Source: Legionella londiniensis | GTDB lineage: Bacteria > Pseudomonadota > Gammaproteobacteria > Legionellales > Legionellaceae | Assembly (NCBI RefSeq): GCF_001467825.1 | Contig: NZ_LNYK01000026.1 | Coordinates: 1 to 64,000, forward strand | DNA length: 64,000 nucleotides | Direction: 5' to 3' | Part shown: one piece after another, positions 1-8,242 of the stretch | How positions within the stretch are numbered: position 1 is the stretch's first letter | Layout of the letters: each line of letters begins with the position of its first letter | The notes under the pieces: generated by a model | The model's input: only the letters and a program-made list of their open reading frames with translations | Told to the model about the DNA's origin: nothing | Database searches by the model: none | Translations under genes and position numbers: made by a program

Positions 1-286
1 GATTTGCTTAACTTAACTATCGCTCAAAAAAACACAAAAGAAGAAATAGCCTTGCCCCTAAAAGGAAAAAAAAAATAATTTAACAAAACGGGATTTTTTT
101 AACTATTTTGCCGTTGAAAAATTAAGATTAAACCAGAACGTCATTGATGGGATCATACAAGAGTTCCATCAGGTAATACCCCAATGGCGAGAGCTGATTG
201 GTTTCAGTTTTTTATCTCAAGCGATGCAGGAACAAGACCTTCAATTGCTGGATCAACGATGCAAGCGATTAAATTTTTTTGATTAA
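1..286 (+). pseudogene. hipA-like toxin kinase, 3' remnant, frameshifted
   Basis: The frame starting at base 1 reads NTKEEIALPL, which resembles the C-terminal part of HipA serine kinases, and stops at 76-78. From about base 101 a second frame continues with VEKLRLN, PQWRELIGFSFLS and LDQRCKRLNFF to a TAA at 284-286. These pieces follow each other as in the C-terminal lobe of HipA (the P-x-W-x-x-L-I-x-x-S-F-L-S stretch is typical). The reading frame breaks in an A-rich/T-rich tract at 66-100. The 5' part of the gene lies left of the window, so a longer frameshifted gene is possible. No hipB partner is visible. It is most likely a dead toxin gene. Confidence 0.7.
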
Positions 287-290
287 CTGA

Positions 291-433
291 CAGAGCTATG
301 TCGGGCATATAATGAACCCGTTCATCTTTTAAGCGGGGCTGAAAAAGCTTTCTGCGACACTACTGTCCCAGCAATCGCCTTTTTTACTCATGCTACCCAC
401 AAAACCATGTTGATTGAGAAGGTCGCGATATTG
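291..433 (-). pseudogene. IS3-family transposase (OrfB) remnant
   Basis: Read on the minus strand from 433, the frame gives QYRDLLNQHGFVGSMSKK and then GDCWDSSVAESFF. This matches the region around the last catalytic Glu of IS3-family DDE transposases (consensus S-M-S-R-K-G-N-C-W-D-N-A-x-A-E-S-F-F). At about 330 the frame breaks, and a neighbouring frame continues with LK..DERVH, the expected next block. Upstream and downstream sequence is not recognisable and no inverted-repeat ends were found. It is a short decayed fragment lying between the hipA remnant and rpsT. Confidence 0.7.
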
Positions 434-562
434 TCATGGCTCATTTCTTTCAGGGCTATAGTTGAAAGTTGTGTACGGGAGCAATTGAAAATTTTTAACA
501 CACTCTATGCAAAAAAATAATTATTTAATCACCATAACTCGATCCGAACAAAGGCTTACTCC

Positions 563-591
563 TTGACAGCTTGGAGTAAAATAGGCATGAT
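563..591 (+). promoter_or_regulatory. sigma-70-type promoter of rpsT
   Basis: A perfect -35 TTGACA (563-568) is followed after 17 bases by CATGAT (586-591), four of six matches to the -10 consensus. It leaves a leader of roughly 30 bases before the rpsT start. A Shine-Dalgarno GGAG sits at 616-619. Confidence 0.6.
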
Positions 592-626
592 CCAAGTTTT
601 CTGAAATGAATTAGTGGAGATTGTAA

Positions 627-893
627 GTGGCAAACATTAAGTCAGCTATTAAGCGCGCACGCCAAAACATTAAACGGCGGCAACACAATGCCAGCGCACG
701 GTCTATGTACCGAACCTATGTTAAAAATGTGCTTAAGGCTGTTGAATCCGGTGATCAAGAAGCAGCGCGCGCTGCTTATGCAAAAGCACAACCTGTTATT
801 GACAAGGCTGCTCATAAGGGATTAATTCACAAAAATAAAGCAGCCCGCATTAAAAGCCGCCTGAGTGCCCGTGTTAAGGAAATGGCAGCTTAA
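627..893 (+). CDS. rpsT: 30S ribosomal protein S20
   Basis: Eighty-eight residues, highly basic, beginning [14 protein letters not shown], which is the typical S20 N-terminus. It carries the conserved helical-bundle pattern with [12 protein letters not shown] near the C-terminus. S20 binds 16S rRNA early in small-subunit assembly. The start codon is GTG, placed seven bases after GGAG; weak start codons are known for rpsT, where they take part in translational autoregulation. The gene is monocistronic: its own promoter lies just upstream, and a strong hairpin shared with the convergent hsp20 gene follows. Confidence 0.97.
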   Translation: MANIKSAIKRARQNIKRRQHNASARSMYRTYVKNVLKAVESGDQEAARAAYAKAQPVIDKAAHKGLIHKNKAARIKSRLSARVKEMAA

Positions 894-920
894 TTTCTTT
901 TTTCCGTTGCTCTAAGTCCG

Positions 921-957
921 AAAAAAACCGATCCAGGCTGCTGGATCGGATTTTTTA
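921..957. terminator. bidirectional terminator between rpsT and hsp20
   Basis: Nine-base stem CCGATCCAG (928-936) / CTGGATCGG (941-949) with loop GCTG. It is flanked by A7 on the left and T7 on the right, so it can act for both convergent genes. Confidence 0.9.
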
Positions 958-972
958 AGCAGATTTTTCAGC

Positions 973-1419
973 CTAGTCTTCAACCTGTACAGTTATTTTT
1001 TTGGCTTTTGTATTCTCTTTTTTCGGGATGGTTATTTCGAGAACGCCTTTCTTATATTTAGCTTTAATCTTTGACTCATCTGTGGACTCAGGGAGAACAA
1101 AACGACGATAAAATTGGCCTTGCATGCGCTCAATTCGAGAGAAACCCTCCTCTTCTTCTTTCTTTTCGTACTTGCGCTCACCTTTGATGGTCAGGGTATT
1201 ATTTTCAAGAGAGACATCAATATTATCCTTCTCAACTCCTGGCAAATCAGCAATGACGATGTATTTGTCATTTTTCTCTTTGATATCGACAGCAGGACTC
1301 CACAAATTAGTCTCAGCGCTTTTTCCCTCTTCGTAATCAAAAGGACGTAAAAACTGGTTTAACATGGTATTGAAATAATCTCGGGGCCAAGATTGTTGGT
1401 CGCGTTTAATAAGGCTCAT
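973..1419 (-). CDS. Small heat-shock protein, Hsp20/alpha-crystallin family (GspA-like)
   Basis: A 148-residue cytoplasmic holdase chaperone. The alpha-crystallin domain spans roughly residues 40-140 and holds the conserved G-V-L turn (KKGVLEITIPK). A C-terminal I-T-V resembles the I-x-I motif that drives oligomer assembly. The N-terminal arm is short, as in bacterial class A proteins. The start has an ideal ribosome site (AAGGAGG, 6 bases before ATG). A heat-shock-type promoter lies at 1506-1535. Legionella pneumophila has a comparable global stress protein, GspA; whether this is its ortholog cannot be decided from the sequence alone. Confidence 0.9.
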   Translation of the reverse strand: MSLIKRDQQSWPRDYFNTMLNQFLRPFDYEEGKSAETNLWSPAVDIKEKNDKYIVIADLPGVEKDNIDVSLENNTLTIKGERKYEKKEEEEGFSRIERMQGQFYRRFVLPESTDESKIKAKYKKGVLEITIPKKENTKAKKITVQVED

Positions 1420-1505
1420 TTTTATTCCTCCTTGTAATGAATCGAGTCAATCTACCACTCAGCATGGAAAGGTTTCATATATTTAAATTGCTCAGCGGTA
1501 TTATT

Positions 1506-1535
1506 ATTTATAGGTCTATTCCCTAAGAATTCAAG
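1506..1535 (-). promoter_or_regulatory. Sigma-32-like heat-shock promoter of hsp20
   Basis: Read on the minus strand: CTTGAAT (-35, 1529-1535), 14 bases, then CCTATAAAT (-10, 1506-1514). This is close to the sigma-32 consensus CTTGAAA / CCCCATNT in both sequence and spacing. It lies about 90 bases before the Hsp20 start codon, a fitting position for a stress chaperone gene. Confidence 0.55.
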
Positions 1536-1543
1536 TGGTGCGT

Positions 1544-2365
1544 TTAAATTTTTTTATCCAGCAGATTTTCAATAGAATCAATAACAAAAATTTCACCATG
1601 GATAGAGGTTAATATGCTTTGTTCTGCAAATACATGCAGGGCATCCTCCACTATATCCGGAATGATTTCATGAACAGTTTTCAGGGGCTTATCCAGCGTT
1701 ATGCCATGGGCATGAGAAATTAAAGCACTTTTTTTATCAAAAGGATTGTTATACAAAACAACTTCCAGTGATTTCTGCAAAAGAGGATTGGCATGATCAT
1801 GGAAATCAGCAACCGCCCCGATTAAAAAAGCTTCCCTGCTATCTAAATATTGTTCAGGGAAGAGATAATAGCCATTTTTATTGTCAAAAATGTTTTCCCC
1901 ATACACCGGCGCTTTGGCAATGGCCGCGGCATGCAGCTTACGAAAGGAAATAAAGGCAGCGAATACAAATGGGTGATTGATTTGCTGGTACAATCTTTCA
2001 TAAAAAACCCCAAGGCTTAAGGGCTTTGCAAAATCTATGTCAATCCGATAGCTGGGGCGAGCTCTCAAAGGAACTAAAAAAACACATGTGGTTACAAAAT
2101 CCTGCCCACTGATCGTCTTCATGTACTCTGAAGATTCTTGATTGGTCACATTGGCAAAACAATACCCATTAACGATCACTGCCTCGCCAAGCGATGAGAT
2201 ATCGATAGGCGAGGCCAATTCAAAACCATATTGATAATCCCTGGCAAAAAACCGGGTATTTGCTAATGCCCGCGGCACATGCCCTGCAATAACATCAGCA
2301 ACTGAGCCAATATGACCGGCAGTAATGGGTTTGGTATAACAGGGCAACAGTTGTATCTCATGCAT
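1544..2365 (-). CDS. Divergent alpha-acetolactate decarboxylase-like protein
   Basis: A 273-residue protein with no signal peptide. The order of blocks follows BudA/AlsD acetolactate decarboxylases: GEAVIVNGYCFA (like the GELIILDG strand), GQDFVTTCVF, then FVFAAFISFRKLHAAAIAK (like the YAIRIDGxFxxIxTRxV strand). The usual zinc site H-x-H followed by D-R and G-G-H is not clearly conserved; SHAHGITLD may be the counterpart. Its ATG overlaps the stop of the acetolactate synthase gene by one base (TGATG), implying translational coupling. The expected reaction is acetolactate to acetoin plus CO2. The assignment rests on weak similarity plus context; a different fate for acetolactate is possible. 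Confidence 0.55.
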   Translation of the reverse strand: MHEIQLLPCYTKPITAGHIGSVADVIAGHVPRALANTRFFARDYQYGFELASPIDISSLGEAVIVNGYCFANVTNQESSEYMKTISGQDFVTTCVFLVPLRARPSYRIDIDFAKPLSLGVFYERLYQQINHPFVFAAFISFRKLHAAAIAKAPVYGENIFDNKNGYYLFPEQYLDSREAFLIGAVADFHDHANPLLQKSLEVVLYNNPFDKKSALISHAHGITLDKPLKTVHEIIPDIVEDALHVFAEQSILTSIHGEIFVIDSIENLLDKKI

Positions 2366-4020
2366 CAGTGCCCTCCCCGCGGATCAACAGCCTTAAAGAG
2401 ATTTTGGTTATCACTGTAATCAATCGGCACATCAATTAATACGGGCTTATCGCTCGCCATTGCAATATGGTATAGTTCCTGAAATTGGTTTGGATCGTTG
2501 AGTTCAAGGCCCAAAGCGCCAAAAGACTGCGCAAAGCTCGGTATGTCGATGCCCCCTAAATCAACGCCGCTTTTTCGGTTATATTTCATAAGCTCCTGTT
2601 CAAGAACCATATTATAGGAGCCATCGCGCCAGATGTAATGGATAAAATGCAGTCCTTCGCGCACTGCCGTCTCTAGCTCCATAGCACTGAAGAGAAACCC
2701 CCCATCACCGGAGATCGAAACAATTTTATCCGAAGGTTTTGCATAATTGCAGGCAATCGCCCAAGGCAGGGCAACACCCAACGTTTGCTGTCCATTACTG
2801 AATAACAATTGATGGGGGCGATAAGAAAAAAAGTAGCGCGCCATCCACATATAGACCGTACCAATATCACAGCAAATGGTTACTGAATCATCAACTGCCT
2901 GACGCAATTCATAGATAAAACGCAGGGGATGGATGGGTTTTTTGTCATACTCCTTCCCCGACTCGATTGTATGGAATAATTCCTGGCGGGCCTTTTTGAT
3001 GGTTTTATCCGTAAAGATATCCTTGCGTTGATTAATGACATCTCCCAGCCGGTTAATGCTTGTGGCGATATCGCCGATTAATTCACATACGGGGACATAA
3101 GTTGCGTGAACCTTGCACATAGAATAATCGATGTGAATGATTTTCTTATGACTATTGGCATTCCAGACTTCCGGGTCATATTCAACTGGGTTGTAGCCAA
3201 TTGTAATCACCAAGTCGGCCTTATCAAGAACCTGATCTCCTGGTTGATTTTTAAATAACCCTACCCGTCCAATAAAACAATCCACATATTCTTTTGGAAT
3301 CACGCCCGCTGCCTGATATGTGCCGACAACAGCAAAAAGCGTTTTTTTAAGAAACTCCCGGATTGCGTGCGCATTATCGGGCCGGCTGGCTTCCATCCCC
3401 AATAGCAGAACTGGATTGGATGCTTGATTGATCATCACGGCTGCTTTTTCAATTAATGAATAAGCCGCACCATCATAACGGGGCAACGCGAGAGCAGGAA
3501 GCGGAACTTGGGCGGTAGTTTGCTCCAATACATCCTGAGGCAGGCTGATAAAACATGCGCCGCTGGTTGGTGCCGTGGCAATTCTGAATGCATTTTCTAT
3601 GATTTCAGGAATGTTCTCAGGCAAGCGTGCCTCTACACTGCTTTTTGTGACGCCTTCCATGAGCTTGACATTATCAGCGTTTTGATGCGATTGCTTGAAG
3701 CTCATCGCTCGTGGAACATTGCCTCCAATTGCGATGACCGGATCACCTTCTGTGGTAGCTGTTAAAAGTCCGGTTGCCAAATTGGCAACTCCGGGGCCGG
3801 AAGTCACTAATATAACGCCTGGAGTGCCGGTTAAACGTCCGTAAGCTGCCGCAATAAAAGCTGCATTTTGCTCATGGCGGCAAACAACCAGTTTGATTTT
3901 CGATTCTAAAAGCGCATCAAACACCCGGTCTATTTTAGCTCCTGGAATACCAAAAATATATTTTACGCCTTGTTTTTCAAGGCATTTTACTAATAGCTGC
4001 GCGCCATTTAATTTAGCCAT
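2365..4020 (-). CDS. alsS: Acetolactate synthase, catabolic type
   Basis: A 551-residue ThDP enzyme condensing two pyruvates to 2-acetolactate. The N-terminal domain has the catalytic Glu (RHEQNA, E50). The C-terminal ThDP/Mg motif starts GDGGFLFSAMELETA and continues to DGSYNM. The tail block NRKSGVDLGGIDIPSFAQSFGA is typical of catabolic AlsS/BudB rather than biosynthetic IlvB, and no small regulatory subunit is adjacent. The reading frame extends upstream into enhC, but ATG at 4020 is chosen because AGGAG lies eight bases before it and MAKLNGAQLL is the expected start. It is followed by the coupled decarboxylase-like gene and preceded by enhC with a 46-base gap. Confidence 0.88.
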   Translation of the reverse strand: MAKLNGAQLLVKCLEKQGVKYIFGIPGAKIDRVFDALLESKIKLVVCRHEQNAAFIAAAYGRLTGTPGVILVTSGPGVANLATGLLTATTEGDPVIAIGGNVPRAMSFKQSHQNADNVKLMEGVTKSSVEARLPENIPEIIENAFRIATAPTSGACFISLPQDVLEQTTAQVPLPALALPRYDGAAYSLIEKAAVMINQASNPVLLLGMEASRPDNAHAIREFLKKTLFAVVGTYQAAGVIPKEYVDCFIGRVGLFKNQPGDQVLDKADLVITIGYNPVEYDPEVWNANSHKKIIHIDYSMCKVHATYVPVCELIGDIATSINRLGDVINQRKDIFTDKTIKKARQELFHTIESGKEYDKKPIHPLRFIYELRQAVDDSVTICCDIGTVYMWMARYFFSYRPHQLLFSNGQQTLGVALPWAIACNYAKPSDKIVSISGDGGFLFSAMELETAVREGLHFIHYIWRDGSYNMVLEQELMKYNRKSGVDLGGIDIPSFAQSFGALGLELNDPNQFQELYHIAMASDKPVLIDVPIDYSDNQNLFKAVDPRGGH

Positions 4021-4066
4021 AGAAGCTCCTGACATGAGAGCAGTCATTTTTTGATTGGCCGACTGC

Positions 4067-7000
4067 TCAACTGAAAATACCGGATGAAGTCTTTTGGTGC
4101 AGTTGCTCATAAGCACGCTTAGCCGGTATATAATGAGGAAACTCGCGCATGATTCGGTTGAGGATCCTGCGCGACAAAGCTTCATCTCCCCGGTTCCACT
4201 CATTCAACGCATCAAGGTACATCAAATCTGCCGGCCGATCTGCCATAACCAGAGTTTGATTTAAAATGACCGGTTCAATGTAGCTTAAGCGTTCTTTGGA
4301 TTGAGCTTCCAGCCATTGCAACGCTCTTTGTGCCTGTTGGCTGCCATTTTTTTGTGCGAGAAGCAGAAGTTCCCTGGTTTTTTCAAGCTGCCTTTCATCT
4401 GCGCCAGCATCATAGTAAAACAAGGCTAATTGATATTGGGCGTAAGGGTTGTTATGGGACGCAAGTTCCTCATACATTTTTTTTGCAAGCTCGCTGTCTT
4501 TCTTGACCCCTAACCCATACTGATACATGCGTGCCAACGCAAGTATTGCTTTAGCATTGCCCAACTTTGCCGCTCCTTGGTAATAATTCACTGCTTCCTT
4601 AAAATCCAGTTTGGTTGCAACCCCTGTTTCAGATAATAAACCCAGTTGGTAAAGCGCGTCCCGGTTTCCTTGCTTTGCAGCTTTTTTATACCAGTGCAAT
4701 GCTTTCTGTTCATCACGCGGTCCTGCCAAACCGTTAAAATATATTCCGGCCAACTGCACCATAGCTTGGCTATGATTCAGTCGGGCTGCCTGATAGTAAA
4801 GCTGCTTTGCCCTTTCATAATCTACTGGATTCCCTTTGCCAAGTTCATATATCAGGGCCAGATTGTATGCACCAATTGGATTTTCCTGTTTTACTGCCTT
4901 TTGATAGGCTACCTTGGCTTCTTGATAGTTATCTTCTACTGTATCAGCAATAAACCCGAGCGCTACTGAGGCTGGTGAGTACTGATTCTGTGCTTTTTCA
5001 TACCACTCACGGGCTTTGGCATAATCTGGATAAGAACCTTGTTTGCCAAGCTGATAGAACCTTGCCAGCAAATACTGTGCAATGGGCTGATTTTGTAAAG
5101 CAGCGCTTAAATACCATTTCTCAGCCTCATTCATATCAGCAGCGCCCCCAAGTCCCTGTTCGTACATATAAGCCAGCTTTAACTGCGCTTCTTTATCGCC
5201 TTTTTCAGCAAAATACTGATAAATATGCCGTGCTGCCTTCATTTGCTCATCGTCGCCAGCAAGGGATAAATAATAATCAGCCATCAACAGTCCGGCCTTG
5301 CTGTTGCCAAGCGACCTGGCTTTATCCAATTCATCCACAAAATCTTCATTCTGCTGTTTTTTCAGAATGGCAAGATTCAGGTTTGCATAGGCAAATCCTT
5401 GGTCTGCTGCCTGTTGAAGCAACATTTTGCCTTTAGCCAAATCTTTATTGATGCCATCTCCCTTGCTGTAATAAGTCCCAAGAATGAAGGCGCTGACTGG
5501 ATTCAATTCTCCCTGCTGATACCAGTAAAGCGCTTCGCTTGGGTTACGTTCCACTGCAATACCGCGGTCATACAAAAGGCCAAGGAGTAAAGCTGCATGT
5601 CCGTTTCCTTTGCCGGCCTCAAGCTTGGCGGCCTGCAACGCCTGTGCCTGCTTGTGTTTGTCTTTTTCCATGGCATTGAAAAAGGCAAGAGGTAAAGCCG
5701 CTTCCTGAACCTCGCCGTGTACCGCGCCCTGGTATAGTTTTTTAATCAGCTGTTTGCGCTCTTTTTTAGCGGCAACGCTTATATCCTGCGGTTTTTCTCG
5801 CACCAAGATTTCTGCAAGACGATATTGCGCAGGCCCATATTGGTTGGCAGCCGCTAAATAATACATATCGAGCGCTTGTTCTTTGTCGGGCGCGATGACT
5901 TCTTCGCCATCAGCATTGCGATACCCCTGCTCATAGATTTTTGCCAACGCATATTCAGCATGATCATTGCCCTTAAAGGCTGCTTCCATTAAAAAACCAA
6001 GCGCTACCTTATGATCTGGCTTCATCTCCTTGCCCTCAAGAAAGAGAAGGCCGAGATTGTATTCTGCGCGGGTGTCTTCCTGTTCTGCAGCCAGAAAATA
6101 ATATTTCATGGCCTTATCAATATTTTTTTCAACTTCTATTCCTTGCTCATACATTTGCCCAAGCCTGAACTGTGCTTCGGCATTACCTAATATGGCTTTT
6201 TCAAAAACCTCATCAAACAGGGCGCGCCTTTCAGGTTTGACTTCTTGCTCTGAAAAGTAATAAAGGACATCAAATTCCTGTTCCTCGTTTATGGCAGGAT
6301 AAAGCGGCTCATCCTGTCTGTAGGTTATGCTGTAGCTTTCAGGCAATAAGGGTTTGATGGGAAGAATCAGTCTGGATGAATCAAAGGCATAACGAGGAAA
6401 GCCTGCCTCACTGCCCTTTGTTTTTCCAAGCGATGCAGCCAAAGCATCGTAATATTCGCTGATGTCAATCTGTTTCGGATCAGTCATGACAAAATCCGGC
6501 TTATAAAGCGATTCCCGTGTGATTACATCCATTTCCGGCGCTGGGTTATAATTATTTTCTTTTAAGGCATTGGGATTTTTCCATGCACTGAATATTCCCT
6601 TTAACTGGTAATCACTGTCGGCAAATGAGTTTTTTTTCCCATTCGTTAACCAGTTAATGGCTTGTATTTTGGCATTGCTTGTTTCGCCTTGGGCAGTTTG
6701 CAGAGCCATCTTTTGCCATTCTTTTGCCAAATGTTCATCCTGAGGGACCACTTTGCCTTCCGAATAAAATTTGGACAATGCCAGTTGCGCTTTTTCATAA
6801 TTATTCTGCGCAGCCTTGAGCATCCATAAATAGCCTTCATGAGTGTCATGAAATGGGGTTTCGGGATTAAGGTACAATTCAGCAAGCGCAAATTGAGCCG
6901 GTAAAAATCCATGTGTCGCGGCCTTCAAATACCACTCTTTTGCTTCAGGATAAGCTTTTTGTTCCTTTACCAGATCGCCTAAAGCAAATGCCGCCGGCCA

Positions 7001-7669
7001 GTAATTCTGATTTGCTGCAAGCTTCATTAAGGATATAGCTTTATCCAAATCCTTTTTAACGTGAATCCCCCTGGCATACAGTTCGCCAAGCTTAAGCTCG
7101 GCTAAAGGATTTCCCTGTTCGACTGATTTTTCAAGCCAGATTAATCCCAGTTTATGATTTGAACGGTGGCGGCTTTCTAAAAAATGCTCGGCAAGCGTAT
7201 ATTGGGCGATGGGATCGCCGCTTTTGGCTGCTGCAATGTAATAGCGCCTTGCAAAACCTGGGTTCTTTTTCGTACCAAAACCGAAAATATAAGCTGCAGC
7301 GCAATACAATTGCGCTGCGGTATCGTCTGAGTCAGCCGCTTTTTGGAACCAATACAATGCCTTTTCCGGATTATTTTCCTTAAGCAGCGCATAACGCGCC
7401 ATAATATTTTGCGCAGGCAGAAAGCCGCGCTCGGCCGCCTCCTTAAAATGGCGCAACGCCAAAATATCGTTTTTCAGCTCGCCATATCCATAAAGGCGCA
7501 TACGCCCCAAATAATAATCAATGACTGGATCTTTTTTATTATTTTGAGTTAATTGATTGGCTGCTTTGTCATAGTTGCCCAGCCGGTAGGCATCCAAACC
7601 CTCACCGGCAAATGCCACCTGCATGCTCGTTGCGGCCGCCAAACAAAACCATGGCATCAGTGATTTCAT
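4067..7669 (-). CDS. enhC: Enhanced-entry protein EnhC, periplasmic Sel1-repeat protein
   Basis: Exactly 1200 residues with a signal peptide (cleavage near VAFA-GE, residue 21). Nearly the whole length is Sel1-like repeats (A-x-x-x-L-G-x-x-Y-x-x-G pattern, e.g. AQFRLGQMYEQGIEVEKN), with a non-repetitive insert at about residues 350-480. The C-terminus is a short helical tail. The length and gene order match L. pneumophila EnhC, which is reported to bind the lytic transglycosylase Slt in the periplasm, limit release of muropeptides sensed by Nod1, and support intracellular growth. It is third in enhA-enhB-enhC, 56 bases after enhB. The repeats make recombination-driven length change possible, but the frame is intact. 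Confidence 0.92.
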   Translation of the reverse strand: MKSLMPWFCLAAATSMQVAFAGEGLDAYRLGNYDKAANQLTQNNKKDPVIDYYLGRMRLYGYGELKNDILALRHFKEAAERGFLPAQNIMARYALLKENNPEKALYWFQKAADSDDTAAQLYCAAAYIFGFGTKKNPGFARRYYIAAAKSGDPIAQYTLAEHFLESRHRSNHKLGLIWLEKSVEQGNPLAELKLGELYARGIHVKKDLDKAISLMKLAANQNYWPAAFALGDLVKEQKAYPEAKEWYLKAATHGFLPAQFALAELYLNPETPFHDTHEGYLWMLKAAQNNYEKAQLALSKFYSEGKVVPQDEHLAKEWQKMALQTAQGETSNAKIQAINWLTNGKKNSFADSDYQLKGIFSAWKNPNALKENNYNPAPEMDVITRESLYKPDFVMTDPKQIDISEYYDALAASLGKTKGSEAGFPRYAFDSSRLILPIKPLLPESYSITYRQDEPLYPAINEEQEFDVLYYFSEQEVKPERRALFDEVFEKAILGNAEAQFRLGQMYEQGIEVEKNIDKAMKYYFLAAEQEDTRAEYNLGLLFLEGKEMKPDHKVALGFLMEAAFKGNDHAEYALAKIYEQGYRNADGEEVIAPDKEQALDMYYLAAANQYGPAQYRLAEILVREKPQDISVAAKKERKQLIKKLYQGAVHGEVQEAALPLAFFNAMEKDKHKQAQALQAAKLEAGKGNGHAALLLGLLYDRGIAVERNPSEALYWYQQGELNPVSAFILGTYYSKGDGINKDLAKGKMLLQQAADQGFAYANLNLAILKKQQNEDFVDELDKARSLGNSKAGLLMADYYLSLAGDDEQMKAARHIYQYFAEKGDKEAQLKLAYMYEQGLGGAADMNEAEKWYLSAALQNQPIAQYLLARFYQLGKQGSYPDYAKAREWYEKAQNQYSPASVALGFIADTVEDNYQEAKVAYQKAVKQENPIGAYNLALIYELGKGNPVDYERAKQLYYQAARLNHSQAMVQLAGIYFNGLAGPRDEQKALHWYKKAAKQGNRDALYQLGLLSETGVATKLDFKEAVNYYQGAAKLGNAKAILALARMYQYGLGVKKDSELAKKMYEELASHNNPYAQYQLALFYYDAGADERQLEKTRELLLLAQKNGSQQAQRALQWLEAQSKERLSYIEPVILNQTLVMADRPADLMYLDALNEWNRGDEALSRRILNRIMREFPHYIPAKRAYEQLHQKTSSGIFS

Positions 7670-7725
7670 TTAATTCCCCTTATTCATTAACCATCGCTCA
7701 CCGTCCTTCCCTGATGCTTTCCGGA

Positions 7726-8235
7726 TTAACGAGGGATAATTCCATAGTATACGACTTGGCGAACGGCACCGCTTTTAGAGTTGCTGTCCACCAACCAATG
7801 ATTACCGCGATTGTTTAAACCAAATGCAACATTAGCATATTCACAGATTTTTACGCTGTCGGCGCAATCCACGATTTTGCCATAGGATGACTTGCCATCG
7901 TTTACTGTACACACATATCTCAGTTCTTTTTCGCAAGTAGACAAAGCAGCCCATTGACCACCTTTTATGGTGTGATTGAGATAATAACTGCCTGTACCAT
8001 CATTTTTGCGCATGTGGTACAAATTGACAGGCTTATCCAGCATATTATAGACAAAATAAAGCGAATTTCTTGTTCCAGCAGCAGAGGGCAATAAATTTAA
8101 TATTCTCATTTCAAATTTATAGCCCACATCACGGCATCCCAGGGGCGGTGAAGATTCATCATCTTTGGCGTAAACATGAGCCGCTCCAAAGCCCAAGATT
8201 AAAACAATCAGGAAGTTTAAAGGTTTCATATTCAT
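7726..8235 (-). CDS. enhB: Enhanced-entry protein EnhB
   Basis: A 169-residue exported protein with a signal peptide ending near HVYA-KD (about residue 23). Six cysteines are scattered through the mature part (e.g. LGCRDVGYKF, LSTCEKELRYVC, IVDCADSVKICEY), which suggests disulfides. I recognise no catalytic domain. It is identified by its position between an EnhA-type L,D-transpeptidase and EnhC, as in L. pneumophila. Translation starts at the first of two nearby ATGs, five bases after GAGG and seven bases after the enhA stop, so coupling is likely. Confidence 0.8.
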   Translation of the reverse strand: MNMKPLNFLIVLILGFGAAHVYAKDDESSPPLGCRDVGYKFEMRILNLLPSAAGTRNSLYFVYNMLDKPVNLYHMRKNDGTGSYYLNHTIKGGQWAALSTCEKELRYVCTVNDGKSSYGKIVDCADSVKICEYANVAFGLNNRGNHWLVDSNSKSGAVRQVVYYGIIPR

Positions 8236-8242
8236 TTCGCCC

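Noticed and set aside
4021..4203. N-terminal extension of the acetolactate synthase frame by 61 residues
   Set aside because: It overlaps the end of enhC, lacks family similarity, and the ATG at 4020 has an ideal ribosome site.
4646..5590. Open frames antisense to enhC (107-153 codons)
   Set aside because: They mirror the repeat-rich enhC coding strand, have no ribosome sites or recognisable domains, and stack in overlapping frames.
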